This document shows positions 1-8,996 of a stretch of 64,000 nt of DNA, in pieces. Origin of the DNA: Hyalangium ruber (GTDB lineage: Bacteria > Myxococcota > Myxococcia > Myxococcales > Myxococcaceae). The notes below the pieces were generated by a model. That model did not search any database. It was not told the origin of the DNA and was given only the letters and a program-made list of their open reading frames with translations. The first letter of the stretch is position 1; the number at the start of each line of letters is the position of its first letter. The position numbers and the translations under genes are program-made. Location of the stretch: the NCBI RefSeq assembly GCF_034259325.1, contig NZ_JAXIVS010000010.1:1-64000 (forward strand), given 5' to 3'.

Positions 1-117
1 CTTGCAGCAGTCGTCGAGGCTGAGCTCGACGCCATCTGCCGGGACGACTCCTTCCTGCGCCGCCTGTGGCAGAGTTCGGAGCTTCCGATCCCGCCAGCCC
101 TGACATTACTTTCCTGA
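1..117 (+). CDS. C-terminal fragment of an unidentified gene upstream of an Imm11 gene
   Basis: An open frame enters from the left edge and ends at TGA 115-117, giving 38 residues that finish in PIPPALTLLS. It lies 18 bases before the Imm11-type immunity gene on the same strand. In myxobacterial toxin/immunity cassettes the gene at this position is usually the toxin, often a lipoprotein with an AHH nuclease end, so this may be the toxin's C-terminus. Nothing in the visible residues proves that, and the fragment is too short to assign. Confidence 0.45.
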   Translation, partial: LAAVVEAELDAICRDDSFLRRLWQSSELPIPPALTLLS

Positions 118-135
118 GAGCCTATAAATGGCCCC

Positions 136-699
136 ATGCCGAAGCGCTTTTTTCAGCTATCTGACGCCGTAGAACTCCCGCACCGCTGGGCTCTGGGGAT
201 GCCCAGGGATGGTCAGGGCCTCAAAATGGATGACGATCAGTTCATGCGCGGAACGCCCGTCCACACCAAGGAACGGTTGAGAATACCCATCGAGATTGCG
301 GGAGCGCCGCTGGACTTCACGGAGGCGGGCATCATGATCCCGGTGGTCCATGTTCGGGTCGCGTCCATGTTCGCGGAGCTGGCCCCGGATGATGTGCAAC
401 TGATCCCCGTGGACGTAGAGGGCCAGCCAGAGCAGTACCTCATCCTCGTTGCTACGTGCCTCATCCGCTGTATCGACGAAACAGCATCCCGGATCCAGCT
501 CTGGACTCATGAAGACGGGCTCCCAGACATGGTCGGTCGTTATGCCTCCGTGCGGGGCCTGCGCATCGACAAGGCCAAGGTGGGAAGCGCCAAGGTGTTC
601 CGGTGCGAGGGATGGACGGGCCCGCTGATCGTCTCAGAGGAAATCAAGGCCGCATTGGATGGCATGGGCGCCACGGGCACGAGGTTTGAGGAGGTCTAG
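136..699 (+). CDS. Imm11-family (DUF1629-like) immunity protein
   Basis: A 187-aa cytoplasmic protein without signal peptide or membrane segment. It resembles the myxobacterial Imm11 (DUF1629-like) group, which is thought to neutralise a cognate toxin encoded just upstream. Shared landmarks with the paralogue at 17761-18324 are an N-terminal MPxRFF, the LDFTEAG and VVHVRVA segments, and the RIDKA and AKVF motifs near the C-terminus. The two proteins align without gaps and are identical at well over half of positions. The start MPKRFF was chosen because the paralogue begins the same way and both proteins are then exactly 187 aa. An out-of-frame ATG eight bases upstream is ignored. The immunity role is inferred from family and context. 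Confidence 0.7.
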   Translation: MPKRFFQLSDAVELPHRWALGMPRDGQGLKMDDDQFMRGTPVHTKERLRIPIEIAGAPLDFTEAGIMIPVVHVRVASMFAELAPDDVQLIPVDVEGQPEQYLILVATCLIRCIDETASRIQLWTHEDGLPDMVGRYASVRGLRIDKAKVGSAKVFRCEGWTGPLIVSEEIKAALDGMGATGTRFEEV

Positions 700-739
700 T
701 CCGGGCCCCGGGGAGGCGGCGCCCGTTTTCGATCACTCG

Positions 740-1326
740 GGCCGGTCGAGCACTGGTGGAGCCCTGCACGTCGGACAGCTCCAGCTCGGTCCGGTGGCGC
801 TGCCTCGAAGCGCTCCAACTCGGGCCCGGTGGTGCGCCGTAGGTGGCCTTCACCTCGCCTGCAACGAAATCGGAGGACACCTCGAGCCCCGCGGTTGCAA
901 GCCATGACGGCCACACCCAAAGCCAGCAACGCGGCTCGTGGGTGGCCCAACGTCCGCACCTCGCTGTGGAGCACGGATTCCAAACGCCCGAACATGCCTT
1001 CAATGCTCCAGCGGTGGCGGTACAGCCTCGCCACCTGTTGCGCTCCCAGGCGCTCGGCAGGCGCGTTCGTCAACAGACGGATGACGGTCTCCATCCTCGG
1101 TTGGCTCATCCAAGTGCAACTCAATGCGGCGCAAAGGCAGGTGCCGTCCTGTTCCATCCTCAATCTGAACGACCTGCTCGAACACGACGCCCGTCTCCAC
1201 TCGGCCCACCTCCTGCAGAGCCCCTACCGGCTCCGGGTGAGGAGAAACGCCATGCTCACGGATGAGGAAGGCCGCCCCTTTGTCATGAATGGCAAACAGA
1301 ATACCCGGCTGCTCTCCCGGGCCCTC
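740..1326 (-). pseudogene. Decayed IS4-type transposase (C-terminal part, frameshifted)
   Basis: Three successive minus-strand frames must be joined to read a transposase. The first runs from about 1326 (GILFAIHDKGAAFLIREHG) through DGTGRHLPLRRIE. A frameshift near 1090 leads into VIRLLTN, LYRHRWSIEGMFGRLE, LHSEVRTLGHPRAALLA. Another near 890 leads into SSDFVAGEVKATY. The segment with RHRWSIEGMF is the conserved C-terminal catalytic (third acidic residue) region of IS4-type DDE transposases. The N-terminal half and any terminal inverted repeats are not recognisable, and a stop sits immediately upstream (1327-1329). The element is a dead remnant beside the Imm11 gene. Boundaries are approximate. 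Confidence 0.72.
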
Positions 1327-1371
1327 TCAAGGAGCCACTACGCAACACCTTGAAAGGGGTGGGCTTGATGT

Positions 1372-2073
1372 CTATTCGATGGCCCGAGGAGAGGGCTTGA
1401 GGCCCCGCTGGAGCGCCTGGGTGAGTTGCTCCATGTCCTCCACCCGGATGTCGCGCAGCAGGAGGCGAGCGCTCCACCCCCGCCTGTCGGTGCGGGCGTA
1501 GAGCTTCACCGGGTTCTGGGTGTTCTCCGCGAGGTACTGCCGGAGCGTGTCGCAGTAGCGCTGGAAGGCCTGCGCATAGCGCTCCTGCGGCGTCCTGCTC
1601 CGCCGATCGCGCTCGCCGAGGATGGCCTGGCGCAGGTCTTCCATCGTGCAGTCGGCGAAGGGCTTCGTCATCGTCAGCCCGCCCCTCCGGGGAATCTGGA
1701 TGGGCGTATCGCCCGGCTCCCGCCGGTTCTCGGGGACGACGGCGACTCGCCAGTACTCCAGCAGGGCGCCCAGACTGGCCATGCCGTACTTCTCGCAGAC
1801 CTCCCGGGAGAACGTTCGCGAGACGGCGCGGAACCGGACCAGCGTGGCATGAGAGAGCACCCGCACATGCTGCCGGAAGTACTCGCGCGTGGTGCGGTAG
1901 CCCTCGTTCACCGCTCGCCGGTAAAGCACCATGTGGTCGTAGATCTCGCCGATCTCGTAGTGGCCAGCAGGGCCCCGCATCAGGCACTGGAGAATGGTGT
2001 CGCGCACCTGATCGAGCGTCATCGTATGAAGGTTGGGGGTGTTGCCCGCACTCAGCTCCCGCGTCTGCAGCAT
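1372..2073 (-). CDS. Hypothetical 233-aa protein
   Basis: I do not recognise this family. The protein is soluble, rich in Arg and Glu, and has no signal peptide or membrane segment. The N-terminal half (residues about 20-120) looks helical and could be a winged-helix-like fold (LDQVRDTILQCLMRG). The C-terminal half is charged. A good ribosome-binding sequence (GGAAGAAG) sits just before the ATG at 2073, which supports the start. It stands alone between the transposase remnant and a divergently read histidine kinase. A DNA-binding role is only a guess. Confidence 0.6.
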   Translation of the reverse strand: MLQTRELSAGNTPNLHTMTLDQVRDTILQCLMRGPAGHYEIGEIYDHMVLYRRAVNEGYRTTREYFRQHVRVLSHATLVRFRAVSRTFSREVCEKYGMASLGALLEYWRVAVVPENRREPGDTPIQIPRRGGLTMTKPFADCTMEDLRQAILGERDRRSRTPQERYAQAFQRYCDTLRQYLAENTQNPVKLYARTDRRGWSARLLLRDIRVEDMEQLTQALQRGLKPSPRAIE

Positions 2074-2315
2074 GACTTCTTCCTTTGGAGGGGGTTGGAC
2101 CGCCCGGTGACGCAGAGCAGGAACCGCGCCAGCCGGAAGTCAGAGCGGGATGGGGCTCCCGGAGTCCACGGCGCGAGACGGGCCGTCCGGAACCGTGGAC
2201 GGGGATCTGTTCGCTAACCGGAAAGACCCTCCATCCAGGCTGGCAAGCCCCTGGACTCAGTGGAGGGCGCCATGGAACAAAGCACTCTCCGGCTGCCTTC
2301 TCTGGCAGAGTGGGA

Positions 2316-4025
2316 ATGAGTGAGGCAATGAATCCGCAGCCCGATAGGTGGTCCCACGTCTTCAATGCCCTCCCGGAGCCGGCCTACCTCGTAGACGACA
2401 CGGGCAGACTCCAGGCCATCAGCGCCGCCGGGGCCCGCGCCCTGGGCAAAGAGTCCGGAGAGCTGCTCGGCCGCCGCTGGGGCGAGCTGGAAGCCGAGCT
2501 CCAGGTGCTCGCCCGCCTGGAGTCCGAGTGGGCGCGTTCGCTCGCCACCGGTACCCCCTCCACCCTGGAGCTGTCCTGGCCCGCCCCCGAGGGCCCTCGC
2601 CTCCACGCCTTCCAGCTCACGCCCGTGCCCGGAGAGGCCGGCAAGCCCTGGGTGCTCATCACCGCCCGCCCTCTCTCCGAGGCCGAGGCCGTACACGCCC
2701 GCGCCCTGGAGCTGGAGCAGGCCGCCCGCGCCGAGGTCGAAGCCGCCGAGCGCCGCCGCTCCTTCCTCTACCAGGCGATGAGCACCCTCTTCGCCCACCC
2801 GCCAGACCCCCAGGGCATGTACACCCTGCTGGCGCACCTGGCGGTGCCGGACCTGGCCGACTGGTGCCTCGTGGATGCGCTCGAGCACGACGCCTGGGTC
2901 ACCCGCGTGGCCTCCGCCTGCCTGGACCCCACCCAGGAGCAACAGGCCCGCGCGCTGCCCCAGCGCCAGGAGCTGCGCATGGACGCGCCCATCGGCCTGC
3001 TGCGCGTGCTGCGCACCGGTGAGCCCGAGCTGGTGCCCGCCGTAACGGACTCGCTGCTGCGCGCCGCCGCCGCCGAGCCTTCCCATCCCGCCCTGCTGTC
3101 CATGCTCCAGGCGCGCTCGTACATGATCGTCCCCCTGCGAGCGCGGGGGAACACCCTGGGCGCCGTCACCTTCGTGGCCTCGAACTCCGAGCGCCGCTAC
3201 GGTCCCGAGGACCTGGCCCTGGCCGAGGACCTGTGCCAGCGCGCCAGCCTCGCCATCGACAACGCGCGCCTCTTCGGTGAGTCGCGCCGGGCCACCCGCG
3301 CCCGTGAAGACTTGCTGGCCGTCGTCTCCCACGACCTGCGCAACCCCCTGAGCGTGGTGCAGCTCGGCTCGGCGCTGCTCTTGCGCGAGCGGCCCGGCGT
3401 GCCCCGGGACGAGCACGTCGTCAAACACGCCAGCCGCATGCGCGACGCCACGGAGCGCGCCCTGCGCCTCATCTCCGACCTGCTGGACTGGGGCCGGCTG
3501 GAGGCCGGAGGGCTGCGGCTGGAGCTGAACGTGGAGGACACCGACTCGCTGGTGATGGAGGCGATCGACGGCATCCGCCCGCTGGCGGAGGCCCAGCGGC
3601 TCAACCTCACCGTGGAGCTGCCCGCGGGCCTGCCCCGGGTGCGCTGCGACCGGACGCGCGTGCTGCAGGTGTTCGGCAACCTGCTGGGCAACGCGGTGAA
3701 GTTCACCGGCGAGGGAGGCCACCTCACCGCCGGCGTGCGGCTCAAGGACGACGCGGTGTGCTTCTACGTCCGGGACACGGGCCACGGCATCCCCGCCGAG
3801 CAGTTGCCCTATATCTTCGACCGGTACTGGCAGGCCAAGGACTCGGCCAGCCGGGGCGCGGGGCTGGGCCTGGCCATCGCCAAGGGCCTCATCGAGGCGC
3901 ACGGCGGCCGCATCTGGGCCGAGAGCACCCCCGGCCAGGGCAGCACCTTCCGCTTCAGCCTGCCCGCCTACGTGCCCGGGCAGGAAACCCAGCCGGGCGA
4001 CACCCAGGGCCCCCTTCACTCCTGA
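2316..4025 (+). CDS. PAS-GAF sensor histidine kinase
   Basis: A 569-aa cytoplasmic kinase. Residues about 10-110 form a PAS domain (ALPEPAYLVDDTGRLQ). A short coiled coil follows, then a GAF domain (about 150-320). HisKA carries phospho-acceptor His339 in VVSHDLRNPLS, and the HATPase domain has the N box (GNLLGNAVKF), a DTGHGIP G1 box and a GLGLAIAKG G2 box. No membrane segment is present, so the input is probably an internal ligand or redox state. The open frame extends 77 codons further upstream. ATG 2316 was chosen because it directly precedes the PAS domain, while the upstream residues have low-complexity, non-coding character. No response regulator is adjacent, as is usual for orphan myxobacterial kinases. 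Confidence 0.88.
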   Translation: MSEAMNPQPDRWSHVFNALPEPAYLVDDTGRLQAISAAGARALGKESGELLGRRWGELEAELQVLARLESEWARSLATGTPSTLELSWPAPEGPRLHAFQLTPVPGEAGKPWVLITARPLSEAEAVHARALELEQAARAEVEAAERRRSFLYQAMSTLFAHPPDPQGMYTLLAHLAVPDLADWCLVDALEHDAWVTRVASACLDPTQEQQARALPQRQELRMDAPIGLLRVLRTGEPELVPAVTDSLLRAAAAEPSHPALLSMLQARSYMIVPLRARGNTLGAVTFVASNSERRYGPEDLALAEDLCQRASLAIDNARLFGESRRATRAREDLLAVVSHDLRNPLSVVQLGSALLLRERPGVPRDEHVVKHASRMRDATERALRLISDLLDWGRLEAGGLRLELNVEDTDSLVMEAIDGIRPLAEAQRLNLTVELPAGLPRVRCDRTRVLQVFGNLLGNAVKFTGEGGHLTAGVRLKDDAVCFYVRDTGHGIPAEQLPYIFDRYWQAKDSASRGAGLGLAIAKGLIEAHGGRIWAESTPGQGSTFRFSLPAYVPGQETQPGDTQGPLHS

Positions 4026-4106
4026 GCCGGGGCCGGCCAGGGCCGGTTGACGCAGCAGGACAGGCAACAGGCAACGGTGCCAACAGGGTATCGTGCCGGC
4101 CTCTTC

Positions 4107-4778
4107 ATGCGCGCCCTGCTCCTCACTCTCGTCCTCGGTGCCAGCCTCACCGCGCGGGCCCAGGGCCTGCCCCCCTCCGAGCCGTATGCGCCCCCAGCGC
4201 GCCTGCTCGTCAATGAGGTCCGCACCCAGGTGGGCCTGCTCGTCGGCGGCTACGGCTTCGAGGGTGGAGGCTGGGACGACGCCTTCTTCCTCAACAGCAC
4301 CAGCGGCCACTACCTCTTCGGCGGCTTCACCGCGGAGGCCGGGCTCCTCTCCCTGGTGCCGCTGGAGCGCGGCGGCCCCCAGAGCAGCTACGCGCTCAGC
4401 GCACGCCTGGGCTACACCGGCGAGCGCTGGAGCGTGCTCGCAGGCCCCGTGCTCCAGGCCACCTACCCCGGCAGTCCCCTCATCCAGGTGCTGCCCTCGG
4501 TGAAGGGGCGCTACCGGCTGGGCGAGGTGACGTTGGATGCGGCCGTGCTGGACCAGCAGGGCATGGTGCCCGCGCACGTGGGCGCCACCTACGGCCCGGT
4601 GGGCCTGGCCTATGTGCTGCCCCTGGGCGCGCGGGCCCACGCGCGCATTCCGCTCTCGCCCCGGGTAGCCCTGCTGGTGGAGGGCTTCGCCTTCCGCCTC
4701 AGCAGCGCCCGCAGCGCCATGCTCACCGTGGGAATCGTGGGCATTCCTCCCTCCTCCCGTTCTGGAGCCACGCCGTGA
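4107..4778 (+). CDS. Secreted, probably outer-membrane beta-barrel protein
   Basis: A 223-aa protein beginning with a clear Sec signal peptide (MRALLLTLVLGASLTARA, cleavage before Gln). The mature part alternates Gly/aromatic-rich strands (VGLLVGGYGFEGG, GHYLFGGFTAEAGL, ALSARLGYTGERWSV), as in small outer-membrane barrels. An alternative start 20 codons upstream would spoil the signal peptide. Its stop overlaps the GTG start of the glycosidase gene by four bases (GTGA), so the two are cotranslated. A role in surface display or export near that enzyme is inference, since I know no named family for it. Confidence 0.72.
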   Translation: MRALLLTLVLGASLTARAQGLPPSEPYAPPARLLVNEVRTQVGLLVGGYGFEGGGWDDAFFLNSTSGHYLFGGFTAEAGLLSLVPLERGGPQSSYALSARLGYTGERWSVLAGPVLQATYPGSPLIQVLPSVKGRYRLGEVTLDAAVLDQQGMVPAHVGATYGPVGLAYVLPLGARAHARIPLSPRVALLVEGFAFRLSSARSAMLTVGIVGIPPSSRSGATP

Positions 4779-6184
4779 GCCGCCGCCTCCTGCTCGCCCT
4801 GCCCCTGCTGCTCACCGCGTGCAGCGAGCGGCCCCGCTTCGACCCGGACGCGGTGCGCGCCGCCCGCCTCGGCGCCGGGCTGCCCCCGGGCTTCATGCTG
4901 GGCACCTCCACCTCCTCCCACCAGGTGGAGGGTGGCAACGAGAACCAGTGGTCCGCGTGGGAGCGCGGCCAGTGGCCCGACGGCCGCCCGCATATAAAGG
5001 ATGGGACGGTGTCCGGTGAGGCCACCGACTCGTGGAACCGCTTCGACGAGGACGTGCGCCTCATTCAGCGGCTGGGCTCCAACGCCTACCGCTTCGGCCT
5101 GGAGTGGAGCCGGCTGCAGCCCACCCAGGACACCTGGGACGAGGAGGCCCTGGCGCGCTACACGCAGTGGGCCCGCACGCTGCGCCAGAACGGCATCACC
5201 CCGCTGGTGACGCTCTACCACTTCACCCTGCCCAACTGGGTGGTGGACACGGGCGGCTGGGAGAACCCCGCCACGATTGACGCCTTCGAGGCATACACGG
5301 CGCGGGTGGCCGAGGCGATGGGCGGCGAGGTGGACTGGTGGTGCACGGTGAACGAGCCCAACGTGTATGCGGTGCTGGGCTATCTGGACGCCGAGTGGCC
5401 TCCCGGGCGGCAGGACGAGAAGGCCACGGCCACGGTGCTCTCCCACCTCATCGAGGCCCACGCCCGCGCCGCCCGCCAGCTGCGCCAGAAGGACACGGTG
5501 GACGCGGATGGAGACAGCCACGCCACCCGCATCGGCCTGGCCCACCATGTGCGCGTCTTCCAGCCGGCCACCGGCTCCGCGGTGGACACCACCGTGGCGG
5601 GGCTCACCGATGCCTTCTTCAACGAAAGCGTGCCCGAGGCGCTGCGCACCGGCCGCATCCGCCTGTCCATCCCCGGCTCGGTGAGCCTGGACCGCGAGGT
5701 GGAGGGCCTCAAGGGCTCCATCGACTACTTCGGCATCAACTACTACACGCGCGACTACGTGCGGCAGTACTTCGGTGAGCCCTCCCTGTCGCGTCAGTAC
5801 GTGCCTCGGGGCCGGGAGAAGAATGACTTGGGGTGGGACCTCTACCCCGAAGGCCTCTACCTGTTCCTCACCCGGTACGCGAAGCTCGGCCTGCCCCTGC
5901 TCGTCACCGAGAACGGCATGGCGGACCACACGGGTGAGCGTCGACCCTACTACCTGCAGAGTCACATCTACGCCGTGGAGCAGGCGCGGGCGGCCGGGGC
6001 CGATGTGCGCGGCTACTTCCACTGGAGCCTGCTGGACAACTTCGAGTGGGCCGAAGGGTATGAGCCGAAGTTCGGTCTGTTCTCGGTGGACCTTGCCAGC
6101 CCGGAGAAGACGCGCCAGGACACCCCCGCCGTGGCCACCTTCCAGGAGATTGCCCGGAACCTGGGACTTACTCCCAGCCCCTAG
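4775..6184 (+). CDS. Glycoside hydrolase family 1 lipoprotein (beta-glucosidase-like)
   Basis: A 469-aa GH1 enzyme carrying a lipoprotein signal (LLLTAC), so it probably acts on the periplasmic side of a membrane or at the surface. The TIM-barrel landmarks of the family are present: GTSTSSHQVEGG near the start, the acid/base Glu194 in TVNEPN, NYYTRDY, the nucleophile Glu379 in VTENG, and the closing FHWSLLDNFEWAEGY with FGLF. Expected activity is retaining hydrolysis of beta-linked glucosides or galactosides; substrate cannot be read from sequence. Most GH1 proteins are cytoplasmic, so the lipobox is unusual. GTG 4775 is chosen because it gives the signal peptide and a four-base overlap with the preceding gene. 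Confidence 0.9.
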   Translation: MSRRLLLALPLLLTACSERPRFDPDAVRAARLGAGLPPGFMLGTSTSSHQVEGGNENQWSAWERGQWPDGRPHIKDGTVSGEATDSWNRFDEDVRLIQRLGSNAYRFGLEWSRLQPTQDTWDEEALARYTQWARTLRQNGITPLVTLYHFTLPNWVVDTGGWENPATIDAFEAYTARVAEAMGGEVDWWCTVNEPNVYAVLGYLDAEWPPGRQDEKATATVLSHLIEAHARAARQLRQKDTVDADGDSHATRIGLAHHVRVFQPATGSAVDTTVAGLTDAFFNESVPEALRTGRIRLSIPGSVSLDREVEGLKGSIDYFGINYYTRDYVRQYFGEPSLSRQYVPRGREKNDLGWDLYPEGLYLFLTRYAKLGLPLLVTENGMADHTGERRPYYLQSHIYAVEQARAAGADVRGYFHWSLLDNFEWAEGYEPKFGLFSVDLASPEKTRQDTPAVATFQEIARNLGLTPSP

Positions 6185-6237
6185 CTTCCGGGCCTCTGTC
6201 GTGGTGGTGTTGCGTTGACGATGAGCTGAACTCCCTC

Positions 6238-7971
6238 ATGTCCGAGCCTCCCGCCAAGAAGCGCTCCCCCCGGCGCCCCTCCTCGGAGTCCCCCCCGGCT
6301 CCGGCCCCCTCCTCCGCCCCCCGGCGCGCCGCCGCCGTGCCCGCAGCCAGTCCGAAGAAGGCTGGACGCGGCCGCAAGGCCCCCGTGGAGCCCGTCGCCG
6401 CCCCGGTGGTACCTGCTCCCACCCCGGTGGCGCCGCCCCCCACCCCGGCGCTCGCGCCCAAGACCCCCACCCCGGCCCCGGTCCCGCGCGGCCTCCCCCT
6501 GGGAACCCTCGTCGAGAGCCTGCCGGACCCTGTCTTCGCCAAGGACCTCCAGGGCCGCTATCAGTTCATCAACCCCGCGGGGGCCCGCGTGCTGGGGCGG
6601 TCCGTCGAGCAGGTGGTGGGCCGCAGCGACGCGGAGCTGTTCTCCCCCGAGGCCGCCGCCGCCGCCATCGCCCGGGACCGGCAGGTGCTCTCCACCGGGC
6701 AGCCGCTGACGTACGAGACCCTGGAGGCCACCCCCTCGGGCACCCGCGTGTGGCTGTCCACCCAGGGCCCGCTGAAGGATGGAGAGGGCAAGGTGCTGGG
6801 GCTGGTGGGCGTCTCCCGCGACATCACCCGCCACCAGAACGTGGAGGAGGACCGCTCGCTGAACGTGGAGCGGCTGCGGCTGTGCATGGACACCGCCCAG
6901 GTCGCCATCTGGGACTGGGACATGGACGAGGGCCGCATCCGCTGGTCCGAGAACGTCGCCTCCATCCTCGGGGGCGTGCCGGGCGACACCTATGAGTCCT
7001 TCTTCCAGCGGGTGCTGGCCGAGGACCAGGGGCGCTTTGCCCGGCAGGTGTCCACCGCGCTGCAGAACTTCTCGGACTTCGAGGTGGAGTTCCGTGTCTA
7101 CGTGACGGGGGGCGCGCCGCGCTGGGTGCGCGCCAAGGCGCGGGTGCTGTCCGAGGATGGGCTGCCCAAGCGGGTGCTCGGCGCGCTGCGCGACATCACC
7201 CACGAGCGGCGGGTGGCCGAGGAGTCCCGCCGGGCCTTCGACTTCCAGGAGCAGCTCACCGACATCATCAGCCACGACATCCGCAGCCCCCTGGGCGCCA
7301 TCATCTCCTGGGCGCGCATCATGGCCCTGGGCGGCCCGCCGCCCGAGGAGCAGCAGCGCACCTTCCGGCGCATCACCTCGGCGGCCCTGCGCATCGAGCG
7401 GCTCACTCGGCTGCTGCTGGACTTCGCCCGGGCCCGGCTCGGCGGCGGGGTGACGCTGGAGCCGCGGCGCTGTGACTTGCACGAGCTGCTCCAGAAGGTG
7501 ACGCACGAGTTCCGGGTGGCCTACCCGGACCGCAGCGTCCTGTGCGAGCAGGTGGGCGAGCCCGCCACCGGGACGTGGGACCCCGACCGGCTGGCCCAGG
7601 TCGTCTCCAACCTGCTGGAGAACGCGCTGAAGTACAGCCCGCCGGACACCCAGGTGACGCTGACGGCGACCGGCGAGAAGGAGCACGTGCTGCTGGCGGT
7701 ACACAACCAGGGCAAGCCGATTCCGCCCGAGCTGATGCCCCACATCTTCGAGCCCTTCCGGCCCGGCCCCACCACCGCGCGCACGGTGAAGACGAGCTAC
7801 GGGCTGGGGCTCTACATCGTCCAGGAGATCGTCCGCGCGCACGGGGGCACCATCGAGGTGCGCTCCGACATCGAGGAGGGCACCACCTTCACCGTGCGGC
7901 TGCCGCGCATGCCGCCCGCGGCCCTGGAGTTGATGCGGCGCCCCTCGCCCGCGGGGCCTCAGCGCGCGTAG
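6238..7971 (+). CDS. Double-PAS sensor histidine kinase with Pro/Ala-rich N-terminus
   Basis: A 577-aa soluble kinase. Residues 1-85 are a disordered Pro/Ala/Lys-rich leader. PAS domains follow at about 85-205 (LPDPVFAKDLQGRYQFINPAGA) and about 215-330, the second ending in a PAC-like RDITHERR. HisKA has His346 in IISHDIRSPLG. The HATPase domain has ENALKYSPPD and GLGLYIVQEIV. Its 3' end overlaps the convergent cheB by 13 bases (7959-7971), so the transcripts run into each other. It may talk to the che operon, but no direct evidence shows it. Confidence 0.9.
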   Translation: MSEPPAKKRSPRRPSSESPPAPAPSSAPRRAAAVPAASPKKAGRGRKAPVEPVAAPVVPAPTPVAPPPTPALAPKTPTPAPVPRGLPLGTLVESLPDPVFAKDLQGRYQFINPAGARVLGRSVEQVVGRSDAELFSPEAAAAAIARDRQVLSTGQPLTYETLEATPSGTRVWLSTQGPLKDGEGKVLGLVGVSRDITRHQNVEEDRSLNVERLRLCMDTAQVAIWDWDMDEGRIRWSENVASILGGVPGDTYESFFQRVLAEDQGRFARQVSTALQNFSDFEVEFRVYVTGGAPRWVRAKARVLSEDGLPKRVLGALRDITHERRVAEESRRAFDFQEQLTDIISHDIRSPLGAIISWARIMALGGPPPEEQQRTFRRITSAALRIERLTRLLLDFARARLGGGVTLEPRRCDLHELLQKVTHEFRVAYPDRSVLCEQVGEPATGTWDPDRLAQVVSNLLENALKYSPPDTQVTLTATGEKEHVLLAVHNQGKPIPPELMPHIFEPFRPGPTTARTVKTSYGLGLYIVQEIVRAHGGTIEVRSDIEEGTTFTVRLPRMPPAALELMRRPSPAGPQRA

Positions 7972-8996
7972 CGCCCGAGCAGGGCCGCCATCTCTTCTAT
8001 CGGCGCGCTGGCGTGGGAGAGCTTCGCCTCCTTCACCACGCGCGGCATGCCGTACACCACGGCGGAGTCAGCGGACTCGGTGAGCACCAGCCCTCCCGCG
8101 GCGCGGATGGACTCCGCGCCCTGCAGCCCGTCGTCCCCCATGCCCGTGAGCACCACGCCCACCACGTCCGCGCCCCAGCCCGCCACCGCGCTCTGGAAGA
8201 GCACGTCCACCGAGGGGTGGTGCGGCATCTGGCGCGGCAGTCGGTCCAGGCGCACCCAGGCGCGCTCGCCCTCGCGCTCCACCTTCAGGTGCAGCCCCGC
8301 CCGGGCCAGCACCGCCCGCCCGGGCCGCAGCTCCATCCCATCCTCCGCCTCCAGCACCTCCAGCGCGCTCTGTCCGTCCAACCGGCGCGACAGCGCCTCC
8401 GTGTAGCCGGCGGGGATGTGCAGCGCGAGCGCCAGCGGCGAGGGGAAGTCCGCGGGCAGGTCCCTCAAGAGCCGCGTGAGCGCCGCGGGTCCGCCCGTCG
8501 AGGTGCCCACCACCACCAGCCGCTTCCAGGCGCGTGCGGGCGCTACCGGCGCGGGCTTCGTCACCGGCTCCCCGCTCACGGGCGGGCGCACCCGGGCCTG
8601 CGCCGCCAGGCGCACCTTGGCCACCAGCTCCTCGCCCAGCTCGTAGAGCCGGTCGGTGGCCAGCGCCGTGGGCTTGTGGACCAGGTCCACCGCGCCCGCC
8701 TGGAGCGCGGACACCGCCAGCTCGCTCTCCTCTCCCGCGCTGCTCACCACCACCACGCGCGGCGAGGGCGCCCCCGCCAGCGACTTGAGCACCCCGAGCC
8801 CGTCCAGGCCCGGCATCACCAGGTCCAGCGTCACCACGTCCGGCTGGAGCTCGGAGATCTTCTCCAGCGCATCCAGCCCGTCCCGCGCGGTGTCCACCAC
8901 GGTGAGCCCAGGCGCGCTCGAGAGCACCTGGCGCAGCACCTTGCGCGCGAAGGCGGAGTCGTCCACCACCAGCACGCGAATGGTCGAGTCCGTCAC
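7959..8996 (-). CDS. cheB: CheB, chemoreceptor glutamate methylesterase/response regulator
   Basis: 345 aa. It removes methyl groups from the operon's chemoreceptor, resetting adaptation when phosphorylated by CheA. The receiver domain (1-120) has acidic residues in VVDDSAF and phospho-acceptor Asp58 in VTLDLVMPG. The esterase domain (about 150-345) has the nucleophile Ser166 in VVGTSTGG, a His in LALHIPAGYT and an Asp in VVLTGMGDDG. The GTG start at 8996 overlaps the cheR stop by four bases. A longer frame upstream lies inside cheR and is rejected. It is the last gene of the seven-gene operon. Confidence 0.95.
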   Translation of the reverse strand: MTDSTIRVLVVDDSAFARKVLRQVLSSAPGLTVVDTARDGLDALEKISELQPDVVTLDLVMPGLDGLGVLKSLAGAPSPRVVVVSSAGEESELAVSALQAGAVDLVHKPTALATDRLYELGEELVAKVRLAAQARVRPPVSGEPVTKPAPVAPARAWKRLVVVGTSTGGPAALTRLLRDLPADFPSPLALALHIPAGYTEALSRRLDGQSALEVLEAEDGMELRPGRAVLARAGLHLKVEREGERAWVRLDRLPRQMPHHPSVDVLFQSAVAGWGADVVGVVLTGMGDDGLQGAESIRAAGGLVLTESADSAVVYGMPRVVKEAKLSHASAPIEEMAALLGRYAR

